NCBI GenBank assembly: GCA_016934715.1
Contig: JAFGSI010000004.1
Coordinates: 211,087-275,086 of the forward strand
Source: Anaerolineales bacterium
GTDB taxonomy: Bacteria > Chloroflexota > Anaerolineae > Anaerolineales > Villigracilaceae
Direction of reading: 5' to 3'
Length of the DNA stretch: 64,000 nt
Shown: positions 8,582 through 15,570 of the stretch, piece by piece
How the letters are laid out: every line of letters begins with the position of its first letter
Position numbering within the stretch: the stretch's first letter is position 1
Notes under the pieces: generated by a model
What the model was told of the DNA's origin: nothing
The model's input: the letters and a program-made list of their open reading frames with translations, nothing else
The model's database searches: none
Translations under genes and position numbers: made by a program

Positions 8582-8605
8582 TGCTATAATCAGGGTGGAA
8601 CCCTG
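8582..8605 (+). promoter_or_regulatory. Extended -10 promoter with adjoining palindrome (operator)
   Basis: TG-C-TATAAT (8582-8590) is a full extended -10 element. It is followed at once by the palindrome CAGGGT-GGA-ACCCTG (8591-8605), which covers the expected transcription start. A protein bound there would block initiation of the LuxR-type gene at 8622, possibly by autoregulation. Confidence 0.6.
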
Positions 8606-8621
8606 GTTCAGGGCACCTGCC

Positions 8622-9041
8622 ATGGCGATCTGGAAACAACTTTTGCGTTCCCTGGGACTCGCGCCATCCTGCGAATCACACACCTACTCGCTGGACGGGA
8701 ACCTGCACACAGTGCTGGTCCAGCTGGCCGAGCGTGAGCAGCGTCTCCCCGAGGAGGTTCACGCCGACCTGCTGGCTGACGCGCTGGCCCAGCGCGGCGA
8801 TCACGAACGGCTGTGGTGGCTGTGGGAATCGCTCTCGCCGCGCGAGCAGGACGTCACCGCCCTGACCTGCCTGGGATACACCAACCGCCAGATGGCCGCC
8901 CGGCTGCACGTCTCGCCCGACACGGTCAAGGGCTACGTCCGGCAGGCGCTGGTCCGCTACAACCTGCACGGCAAGAACGAACTGCGCCTGCTGCTGGCCG
9001 ATTGGGATTTCAGCGCCTGGGGGCCGCCGGCCCAGTCCTAG
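8622..9041 (+). CDS. LuxR/GerE-type helix-turn-helix regulator
   Basis: 139 residues. The C-terminal half is a clear GerE HTH: L-S-P-R-E-Q-D-V, G-Y-T-N-R-Q-M-A-A-R-L, V-S-P-D-T-V-K-G-Y-V. The N-terminal 70 residues are helical and do not look like a receiver domain, since no phosphoacceptor pocket is seen. The ATG at 8622 is preferred to an in-frame GTG at 8595, which lies in the palindrome. Being divergent from the dnaE2-like gene and upstream of the RecA-like/PolB genes, it is a good candidate for the local regulator of this polymerase cassette. That role is inferred from position only. Confidence 0.75.
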   Translation: MAIWKQLLRSLGLAPSCESHTYSLDGNLHTVLVQLAEREQRLPEEVHADLLADALAQRGDHERLWWLWESLSPREQDVTALTCLGYTNRQMAARLHVSPDTVKGYVRQALVRYNLHGKNELRLLLADWDFSAWGPPAQS

Positions 9042-9098
9042 GCCGCCGGCCTGCCGGACCCCCAGCGCTGGCCCCTCCCCTGGGACCGGCCTGCCCTG

Positions 9099-9120
9099 CA
9101 CCCCCGGGGGGGTGTTTTTT
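9099..9120 (+). terminator. Terminator-like C/G hairpin
   Basis: CACCCCC (9099-9105) pairs with GGGGGTG (9108-9114) and is followed by six T (9115-9120). It lies between the LuxR-type gene and the RecA-like gene, which has its own -10 box, so the two are probably separate units. Confidence 0.65.
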
Positions 9121-9147
9121 GTTCCCGGCAGGGGGTATCCTGAGAGC

Positions 9148-9672
9148 ATGAAGGCAACGCTCGAACCCCGTTCCTCCGGCTGGCTCCTGCTGGTCGGCCC
9201 GCGCAGCCTGAACGGCGACCTGCTGGCTGCGGTCGCCCGGCTGGGCGGGCGCAGTGCTGTGCGGGTCCTGGACGGCGGCAACCGCTTCAACGCCTACCGG
9301 GTCGCCCGGGCGGCGCGCGGCCGGGCGGAGGTCCTGGAGCGCGTCACCATCGCCCGGGCCTTTACCTGCTACCAGGTGCTCTCGCTGCTGGAGGGTTCCC
9401 CGGGCGGGACCGAGCCCTTCGTCATCCTTGACCTGCTCAATACCTTCTATGATGAATCCGTCCCGCCCGGGGAGCGCAAACGCCTGCTGGCAGCCTGCAT
9501 TCCCCACCTGGGGCGCCTGGCCCGCACGGCCCCCGGCCTGGTCAGCGTCCATCCCCCGGCCGTCCCGGGGCGGACGGCTTCCGATCTGCTCGACCTGCTT
9601 CGGGGAGCGGCGGCCGAGGCCTTCTTTGCCCGGGCGGCAGCGCCCGAACCTGAACCCCGGAGGCTGTTCTGA
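9148..9672 (+). CDS. RecA/RadA-fold protein lacking the Walker A loop
   Basis: 174 residues with a RecA-core pattern. The first strand-loop reads L-L-L-V-G-P-R-S-L-N-G-D, where an active ATPase would have G-x-x-x-x-G-K-T. Next come R-V-L-D-G-G-N-R-F-N-A-Y-R, an A-R-A-F-T-C-Y-Q segment and a Walker-B-like strand F-V-I-L-D-L-L-N-T-F-Y-D. A P-loop is therefore missing while the rest of the fold is kept. Proteins of this shape resemble RadA/ImuA relatives. TATCCT ends 6 nt before the ATG at 9148 and no ribosome site is seen, so the mRNA is probably leaderless. The stop TGA overlaps the next ATG (TGATG), implying translational coupling with the two genes that follow. Confidence 0.6.
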   Translation: MKATLEPRSSGWLLLVGPRSLNGDLLAAVARLGGRSAVRVLDGGNRFNAYRVARAARGRAEVLERVTIARAFTCYQVLSLLEGSPGGTEPFVILDLLNTFYDESVPPGERKRLLAACIPHLGRLARTAPGLVSVHPPAVPGRTASDLLDLLRGAAAEAFFARAAAPEPEPRRLF

Positions 9673-9935
9673 TGGGCCGCACGCTGTCGTCCGCAACCCA
9701 GCTCTTCCTGCAGGAAGAGGCCGCCTTTGCCCGCTTCCGGCGGGCCCTGCGCCGCGCCGACCAGCTGGCCCTCGACGACCTGTTCGCCAGCGCCCGCCAG
9801 CACCTGGCTGCCGCCCAGTACGCCGCCCACGCCCTGCCCTTCGAGGTCTTCCTGCTGGCCATGCTGCTCGAGGAGCACAAGCAGGTCCTGCGCCTGCGCC
9901 GCCAGCTGGACGAGCTCCTCCCCGGCGGACGATGA
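9672..9935 (+). CDS. Small helical protein of the polymerase cassette, unknown function
   Basis: 87 residues, Ala/Leu/Arg-rich and predicted to be all helical, with no known motif. It begins on the stop codon of the RecA-like gene and ends over the start of the PolB gene (ATGA), so its product is probably made in proportion to both and may be a bridging subunit. There is no signal peptide, cysteine or metal motif. Confidence 0.75.
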   Translation: MGRTLSSATQLFLQEEAAFARFRRALRRADQLALDDLFASARQHLAAAQYAAHALPFEVFLLAMLLEEHKQVLRLRRQLDELLPGGR

Positions 9936-12154
9936 GCACGGACTCGATCAGCGGCTGGCTGCTGGATGTCTACCCGGGCGAGGACGGCCTGACCGTCTGG
10001 CTGCTCGGCAGCGATGGCCGCCGGCAGCGCTTCGTCCAGGACTTCGCCGCGGCGGTCTACGCCGCCGGGCCGGCTGCCCGCCTGCGGGACCTGGGACGCT
10101 GGCTGCAGGCCCAGGATGCGCCCGTGCGCCTGGGACGCGCCTGCCGCCGGGATGTCTTTCGCGGCCCGCTCAGCGTCCTGGCGGTCGAGGTCCTGCAGCC
10201 TGCCTGTCTGGACGGGATCTTCCGGCGCATGGTCCTGGCCTTTCCCGACCTGACCTACTACGATGCCGACATCTCCCTCCCGCTGCGCTACGCCGCGGCC
10301 TGGGACGTCTTCCCGCTGGCGCGCTGCCGGCTGGAGGTCCGCGACGGGCGGATCCTGGACCTGGCTCCGCTCGAAGCGCCCTGGGACCTGGAGCCCGAGC
10401 CGGTCCCGCTGCGGGTCCTGTCGCTCGAGCCGGACTGTGACCCGGCCCACCGGCCGCCGCGAACACTCAGGGTGGCCTTTGGGCGCCGGTGCTGGTCCCT
10501 GCCGCTCGAGCCGGTTCGGCCTCTGCTGGCCGGCCTGCGGGCCCTGCTCGGGCGCTGTGACCCCGACCTGATCCTGACCGCCTGGGGCGATACCTGGCTG
10601 CTGCCCTTCCTGCTGCAGGCCTGCCGGGAGAACGGCCTGCGCCTGCCGCTCAACCGGGAGACGGGCCCGGTGGTGGAGCGCCGGGCGCACACGTACTTCT
10701 CCTACGGCCAGATCGTCTCTCGCGAAGCCCAGGTCCAGCTGCGCGGCCGCTGGCACCTGGACCGCCACAACGCCCTGCTGTGGGATGACTACGGCCTGGA
10801 GGGGGTCCTGGAGATGGCCCGGGTCACCCGCCAGCCCGTCCAGGATGCGGCCCGCCTTTCGCCGGGAACGGGCATCTCGGCGATGCAGTTCGTCACCGCC
10901 CTGCAGAACGGCATCCTGATCCCCTGGCACAAGGGCCAGGCTGAGGCGCCCAAGACGGCCGCCGGTCTGCTGCGGGCTGACATGGGTGGGATGGTCTACC
11001 AGCCGACGGTCGGCCTGCATCGCGATGTGGCCGGGATCGACTTCGTTTCGATGTACCCGGGCATCATGGTGCACTTCAACATCTCCCCCGAGGTTCCGCA
11101 GGCTGACGGGGCGGGGGCGCACCTGCGGCGGGCGCCTGGCGAGCCGGGCATCGTGCCCCGGACCCTGGCGCCGCTGCTGCACAAGCGCCTGCAGCTCAAG
11201 GCGGCCCTGCTGACCCTGCCTCTCCACGATTGCCGGCGGGCGGCCTTCCAGGCCCGGGCCAGCGCCGCGAAGTGGCTGCTGGTCACCTGTTTCGGCTACC
11301 TGGGCTACAAGAACGCCCGCTTCGGGCGCATCGAGGCCCACGAGGCGGTGACCGCCTACGGGCGTGAGGCCCTGCTGCGGGCCAAGGAGGCTGCCGAGGA
11401 CCTGGGCTACGAGGTCCTGCACATGTACGTGGACGGGCTGTGGGTGCGCCGGGCGGGCTGTCAGACCCCGGCCGACTTCGCGGCCCTGCTGGCGGAAATC
11501 ACCGGCCGGACCGGCCTGCCGATCGCCCTGGACGGCGTCTACCGCTGGGTGGTCTTCCTGGCCTCCCGGCGGGACAGCCGCGTGCCGGTCGCCAACCGCT
11601 ACTTCGGCGTCTTCCAGGATGGGAGCCTCAAGGTGCGCGGCATCGAGGCCCGCCGGCGGGATACCCCCGCCTTCATCGTTGAGACCCAGCTGGGCCTGCT
11701 GGAGATCCTGGCCCGGGCCCCCTCTGCTGGCCAGCTGGAGGAGCGCCTGCCGGAAGCCGAGGCCTTTGCCGGCTCGCAGAGGCGCGCCCTGCGTTCCGGC
11801 TGCGTGCTGCCGGAGAAGCTGCTGCTCGCCCAGAAGTTGAGCCGGGAACTGCAGGCCTATGCGAGCCCCTCGCCGGCGGCGCGGGCTGCCCGCCAGCTGC
11901 AGGAGGCCGGCAAGACCGTCCGGCCCGGGCAGCGGGTGCGCTTCGTCTTCACGCGCGGCCGGCCGGGGGTCCGGGCCTGGGACCTGCCCGGGCCGCTGGA
12001 CGCCCGCTGCCTCGACCTGGTCCGCTATGGCGGCCTGCTCGAGCGCGCCGTGGAGACGGTCCTGGCACCGATCCGGCTGGAGGTCCATGGCGGAGGGGAG
12101 GGGCAGACGCTCGGCCTGTTGCCCCTGACATATGTACTCCCCGTTTCTGGTTGA
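9932..12154 (+). CDS. Family B DNA polymerase homologue with degraded catalytic motifs
   Basis: 740 residues with recognisable PolB layout. Motif A is intact: D370-F-V-S-M-Y-P. Motif B keeps Lys447 but reads K-W-L-L-V-T-C-F-G instead of K-x3-N-S-x-Y-G. Motif C reads Y499-V-D501-G-L503 in place of Y-G-D-T-D, so the second Asp, a metal ligand in active enzymes, is Leu. The exonuclease region is also changed: Exo I is S-L-E166-P-D168 (normally D-x-E) and Exo II is T-A-W-G-D-T-W-L-L-P, lacking the N and D of N-x3-F-D. A family of inactivated archaeal PolB with a few bacterial members has been described, and this fits it. A structural or scaffolding role in a repair polymerase complex is inferred. 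It is translationally coupled to the small helical protein. Confidence 0.85.
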   Translation: MSTDSISGWLLDVYPGEDGLTVWLLGSDGRRQRFVQDFAAAVYAAGPAARLRDLGRWLQAQDAPVRLGRACRRDVFRGPLSVLAVEVLQPACLDGIFRRMVLAFPDLTYYDADISLPLRYAAAWDVFPLARCRLEVRDGRILDLAPLEAPWDLEPEPVPLRVLSLEPDCDPAHRPPRTLRVAFGRRCWSLPLEPVRPLLAGLRALLGRCDPDLILTAWGDTWLLPFLLQACRENGLRLPLNRETGPVVERRAHTYFSYGQIVSREAQVQLRGRWHLDRHNALLWDDYGLEGVLEMARVTRQPVQDAARLSPGTGISAMQFVTALQNGILIPWHKGQAEAPKTAAGLLRADMGGMVYQPTVGLHRDVAGIDFVSMYPGIMVHFNISPEVPQADGAGAHLRRAPGEPGIVPRTLAPLLHKRLQLKAALLTLPLHDCRRAAFQARASAAKWLLVTCFGYLGYKNARFGRIEAHEAVTAYGREALLRAKEAAEDLGYEVLHMYVDGLWVRRAGCQTPADFAALLAEITGRTGLPIALDGVYRWVVFLASRRDSRVPVANRYFGVFQDGSLKVRGIEARRRDTPAFIVETQLGLLEILARAPSAGQLEERLPEAEAFAGSQRRALRSGCVLPEKLLLAQKLSRELQAYASPSPAARAARQLQEAGKTVRPGQRVRFVFTRGRPGVRAWDLPGPLDARCLDLVRYGGLLERAVETVLAPIRLEVHGGGEGQTLGLLPLTYVLPVSG

Positions 12155-12179
12155 CTTTCCGCATCCGATTTGATATAAA
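12151..12179 (+). promoter_or_regulatory. Strong sigma-70 type promoter
   Basis: TTGACT (12151-12156), a 17-bp spacer and TATAAA (12174-12179). It drives the lipoprotein gene at 12261 and overlaps the end of the PolB gene. Confidence 0.8.
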
Positions 12180-12260
12180 TTATCTGTGTCTCTCTTTGGT
12201 GCGCCCGTGACCCACGGCATCACCAATCACCCTTATTCCATCCTCTAAAGGAGTCCTGTC

Positions 12261-12734
12261 ATGTCTTCGAAAACCAGAACCATTTGGATCCTGTTCGTTG
12301 TGGCCATCCTGTCCTTGACCGCCTTCGCCTGCACGATCACGCCTACGGGCGGCGGCAATGCCCCCTTCACCGGCGGTGACTGCGATTCGCGCACCCAGCG
12401 CCTCGAGATGAACGCCAGCGTCGGCAGCCAGATCGCCGGCGGCAGCACCTGGGAGGATGTCTACAAGAACTTCTGCCTGTGGGTGCCCGATGGCGGCAGC
12501 CGCCTGGTAGTCACCATCTCGAATTTCAGCAACAACGCGGACCTGGACCTGTACATCGATCGTGAGATCACCGAACTGCTCTCGGATACCGGCTTCGGCG
12601 AATGGTATTCCAACGACGTTGGTGCCACGGAGTCCGTCACGATCAACAATGCCGGCGGCCGCTACTATGTCCAGGTTGTCTCCTACGACGGCTCGCCCAG
12701 CAGCTTCACCATCTCCAGCACTTTCACGCCCTAG
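12261..12734 (+). CDS. Secreted lipoprotein with pre-peptidase C-terminal (PPC)-like domain
   Basis: 157 residues. A hydrophobic signal segment (residues 8-22) ends in L-T-A-F-A-C, a lipobox, so Cys24 is probably lipidated and the protein is anchored outside. The mature part is a beta-rich domain with the PPC signature pattern A-D-L-D-L-Y-I and G-R-Y-Y-V-Q-V-V-S-Y-D-G. Such domains usually bind or position other exported proteins. A single-gene unit: good promoter, AAAGGAG ribosome site 7 nt upstream, and a hairpin after the stop. Confidence 0.75.
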   Translation: MSSKTRTIWILFVVAILSLTAFACTITPTGGGNAPFTGGDCDSRTQRLEMNASVGSQIAGGSTWEDVYKNFCLWVPDGGSRLVVTISNFSNNADLDLYIDREITELLSDTGFGEWYSNDVGATESVTINNAGGRYYVQVVSYDGSPSSFTISSTFTP

Positions 12735-12758
12735 TTCTCCCAACCAGGGATCCAGTCG

Positions 12759-12781
12759 AGGCGGGCCAACGGCCCGCCTTT
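12759..12781 (+). terminator. Hairpin terminator
   Basis: AGGCGGGCC (12759-12767) and GGCCCGCCT (12771-12779) form a perfect 9-bp stem with a 3-nt loop, followed by a short T run. It ends the lipoprotein gene. Confidence 0.7.
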
Positions 12782-12877
12782 CGATTAACCCGACCCGTCT
12801 GAAGGGCGGCGGCGATCACCCCGGCCCGCCGCAGGCGCGCATATAATAGGGGCAGGCCCTGGACTGCGGAGCAACGT

Positions 12878-13531
12878 ATGAATGCCCTGACTGAATTCAT
12901 CGACCGGTTGCGTGCTGGAGCACGAACCACTTTCGAATCCCTGGATCAGCCCCCGGCGATCCAGGCCTACCTGGACAGCCTGCCCTACGTGGCCGAGGAA
13001 CTCGACCGTTCCCCAAAACGGGTGCTGGAGGACGGCCAGGCCCACTGCCTGGATGGCGGCTTGTTCGCCGCGCTGGCCCTGCAGCGGCTCGGCTTTCCGG
13101 CGCGCGTCCTGGACCTGGTGCCGGCCCGCGGCCTCGACGACGACCACGTCCTGGCGCTGTACCGGGTGGCGGGCTGCTGGGGCGCCGTGGCCAAGTCCAA
13201 CTATGCCTGGCTGCGCTTTCGTGAACCGGTCTACCGCAGCCTGCGCGAACTGGCGATGTCCTATTTTGAACCCTACTTCAATGCCGACAGGGTCAAGTCG
13301 CTGCGGGCGTACACCCGTCCGCTCGACCTGCGCCGCTTCGACGCCTCGGGCTGGATGTGGGACGAGGCGGGCGTTGCAGCGGTCAGCCGGAGCCTGTACG
13401 CCCTGCGGGCGACCCCGCTGCTCACGGCCGACCAGGCCGCCCGCCTCTCGATCGCGGACGAGCGCTCCTTTGCCGCCAACACCCAGGGGACCGACTTCGC
13501 CTGGGTCTACGGCGTGCGTGACAATCCATGA
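12878..13531 (+). CDS. Transglutaminase-like cysteine-protease-fold protein
   Basis: 217 residues, cytoplasmic. The core A-H-C57-L-D-G-G-L-F-A-A-L-A-L, then P-A-R-V-L-D-L and D-D-D-H90-V-L-A-L-Y, is the Cys/His arrangement of the bacterial transglutaminase-like superfamily; the third residue is not assigned with certainty. Members cleave or ligate amide bonds, but the substrate here is unknown. TATAAT (12842-12847) precedes it and GGAG lies 11 nt before the ATG. The stop overlaps the start of the metallopeptidase gene (ATGA), so the two are coupled. Confidence 0.65.
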   Translation: MNALTEFIDRLRAGARTTFESLDQPPAIQAYLDSLPYVAEELDRSPKRVLEDGQAHCLDGGLFAALALQRLGFPARVLDLVPARGLDDDHVLALYRVAGCWGAVAKSNYAWLRFREPVYRSLRELAMSYFEPYFNADRVKSLRAYTRPLDLRRFDASGWMWDEAGVAAVSRSLYALRATPLLTADQAARLSIADERSFAANTQGTDFAWVYGVRDNP

Positions 13532-14217
13532 GCAGCGATTATCTCCTGATCCGCACCCGCCGCCGGACCATCGCCCTGATCGTCCAGCGTGACGGTTCGC
13601 TGGTCGTCCGGGCGCCGCTGCGGGCTTCCGAGAAGGTGATCCGCCAGTTCGTGGACTCAAAGTCCGAGTGGATCAGCAAGAAGCAGGCCCAGGCCCAGCG
13701 CGAGGCCCGGGCGCTGGTGCGCGAATATGTGGACGGGGAGAAGTTCCTCTACCTGGGCCGCGCCTACCCGCTGCGGATCAGCGCCCGCGCGCGGCCGGCC
13801 CTGGCGCTCAAGGAGCACTTCGAACTGGCCGGGGCCGCGCGCCAACAGGCGCAGGCGGTTTTCACCCGCTGGTACAGGGCCCGGGCGGCGGAGGTGATCT
13901 CCGGGCGGGTGGCGGCCCTGGCACAGGAAACCGGGTTCAGGGTCCAGAAGGTGCGCATTTCGTCGGCCCGCACGCGCTGGGGCTCGTGCAGCCCACTCGG
14001 GACGTTAAGCTTCACCTGGCGGCTGGTCATGGCCCCCTTGGAGATCATCGACTATGTCATCCTCCACGAACTGGTCCACCTCGAGATCCGCAACCATTCC
14101 GGGGCCTTCTGGGCCCGGGTGGGGGAGCTGCTGCCGGATTACAGGACCCGCCGGGCCTGGCTGCGCAAGAACGGGCGCTTCCTGAACCTCGAGTCTGGAA
14201 GCGGATCCTCGCGTTAA
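13528..14217 (+). CDS. YgjP-type zinc metallopeptidase (DUF45/M48-like)
   Basis: 229 residues. The N-terminal half has the DUF45 pattern (R-R-T-I-A-L-I-V, L-V-V-R-A-P, K-S-E-W-I-S-K-K). The C-terminal half carries the zinc site H-E-L-V-H-L-E, with N-H-S-G-A-F-W-A-R-V downstream, and the conserved S-S-A-R-T-R-W-G-S-C before it. The family is widespread and poorly characterised; it resembles SprT/WLM-type peptidases, some of which act in DNA-protein crosslink repair. It overlaps the preceding transglutaminase-like gene by 4 bp. Confidence 0.85.
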   Translation: MSSDYLLIRTRRRTIALIVQRDGSLVVRAPLRASEKVIRQFVDSKSEWISKKQAQAQREARALVREYVDGEKFLYLGRAYPLRISARARPALALKEHFELAGAARQQAQAVFTRWYRARAAEVISGRVAALAQETGFRVQKVRISSARTRWGSCSPLGTLSFTWRLVMAPLEIIDYVILHELVHLEIRNHSGAFWARVGELLPDYRTRRAWLRKNGRFLNLESGSGSSR

Positions 14218-14234
14218 GTTGTATACTGGGGACC

Positions 14235-15554
14235 ATGGAACCTGCTGTCGAGAAAGTCTTCACCTGCAGCCGCTGCAAGAAGCAGTCACCGGTCGAGATC
14301 GTTTTCACGAAGGAGCAGCGCTTCTTCGGCCTGCTGACCCGCCTCTACTGCCCGGATTGCGCCCTCCGCCGGACGACGACCTCGGCGGTCGTCGGTTATA
14401 TCCTGCTCCCGCTGGCCGGGCTGGCGCTTTACCTGCTCCTGCCGGGCCGGCAGGCCGGGCAGACCGCCCTGCTGATCACGTTCAGCCTGTTCCTGTTCCT
14501 GCCCCTGGTCGTGGTCCATGAACTGGCCCACGCCCTGACCGCGGCCCTGCTCGGCTTCCGGGTCTTCGGCATCCTGCTGGGGGGCGGCAGGCGGGTGTTC
14601 TACGGCAAGATCCTGGGCTTGAAGTGGGACGTGCGGGCCATCCCGCTGGGCGGGGCGACGATCCTTGCCGGCCCGCCGGCTCCGGCCTACCGGCTGAAAA
14701 ATTTCCTGATCTACCTGGCCGGACCGGCCGCGCATGCCCTGCTGGCGCTCTTGTGCGGGGTGGTGTGGCTGATGACGCTCTGGCTGCCTGTGCCGCGTTT
14801 CTGGTCGACCCTGATGTTGCTGTCCGGCTTTATGAACGGCTTCCTGTTCCTGGCCAATTTGTGGCCGCGCAAGTTTCCTGTCCTGTTCGGGGCGAACGGT
14901 TCGGATGGCTGGCACCTGATGCGGATCTTCTTCTGGAAGCCGGACGAGCTGGCGCAGCGCCAGGCCAGCTACTATGCATTGGCGGCCATGGAGGCCAGCG
15001 AGGAACGCCGCTTTGAGCAGGCCCGTCGCTGGACCGCGGCCGGCCTGCTGCGCTACCCGGACGATGAAATGCTGCTGAACGTCTCGGGGGTGGTCGACAC
15101 CCGGATCGGCGAGTACGAGCGGGCCCGCCAGGCCTTCGTCCGCCTGCTGCCGGGCAGCGAGCACAACCCGGCCTTCAAGAATCTCATCTTGAACAATGTC
15201 GCCTACGTTGATGTCATGCTGGAAGATCCCGCCCTGCTGCCCGAGGCGGACCGGTATTCGGCCGAGGCCTATCAGAATGTCCCCTGGGAACCGGCCATCC
15301 AGGGGACGCGCGGCCTGGTCCTGGTGACATTGGGCCGGCCGGACGAGGGTCTGCCGCTGCTGCAGTCGGCCTTCAAGAAGAATCCCGATCGGCAAGGCCG
15401 GGCGATCGAGGCCTGTTTCATTGCCCTGGCCGAGGCCAGACGCGGCAACCCAGCCGAGGCCCACAAATACCAGGCTGCCGCCCGGGCTCTCGACCCGGAG
15501 TGCATTGTTTTGAAGAAGGTCGCGGGGGAATTGCTGGCCTTACCGCACGCCTGA
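14235..15554 (+). CDS. M50 (site-2-protease-like) membrane protease with zinc ribbon and TPR-like tail
   Basis: 439 residues. Residues 9-45 hold a zinc ribbon (C-S-R-C and Y-C-P-D-C). Membrane helices follow from about 50, with the catalytic H-E-L-A-H in the third (about residue 95), then further helices including the A-G-P-A-A-H helix and an N-G-S-D-G-W segment that could supply the Asp ligand. The last ~170 residues are helical repeats resembling TPRs. M50 enzymes cut membrane-anchored regulators such as anti-sigma factors. TATACT lies 7 nt before the ATG with no ribosome site, so a leaderless mRNA is likely. Substrate unknown. Confidence 0.8.
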   Translation: MEPAVEKVFTCSRCKKQSPVEIVFTKEQRFFGLLTRLYCPDCALRRTTTSAVVGYILLPLAGLALYLLLPGRQAGQTALLITFSLFLFLPLVVVHELAHALTAALLGFRVFGILLGGGRRVFYGKILGLKWDVRAIPLGGATILAGPPAPAYRLKNFLIYLAGPAAHALLALLCGVVWLMTLWLPVPRFWSTLMLLSGFMNGFLFLANLWPRKFPVLFGANGSDGWHLMRIFFWKPDELAQRQASYYALAAMEASEERRFEQARRWTAAGLLRYPDDEMLLNVSGVVDTRIGEYERARQAFVRLLPGSEHNPAFKNLILNNVAYVDVMLEDPALLPEADRYSAEAYQNVPWEPAIQGTRGLVLVTLGRPDEGLPLLQSAFKKNPDRQGRAIEACFIALAEARRGNPAEAHKYQAAARALDPECIVLKKVAGELLALPHA

Positions 15555-15570
15555 ATTTTCGAACGCCGGG

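Noticed and set aside
9542..12226. 894-codon open frame on the minus strand
   Set aside because: Antisense shadow of the PolB gene; composition is not protein-like.
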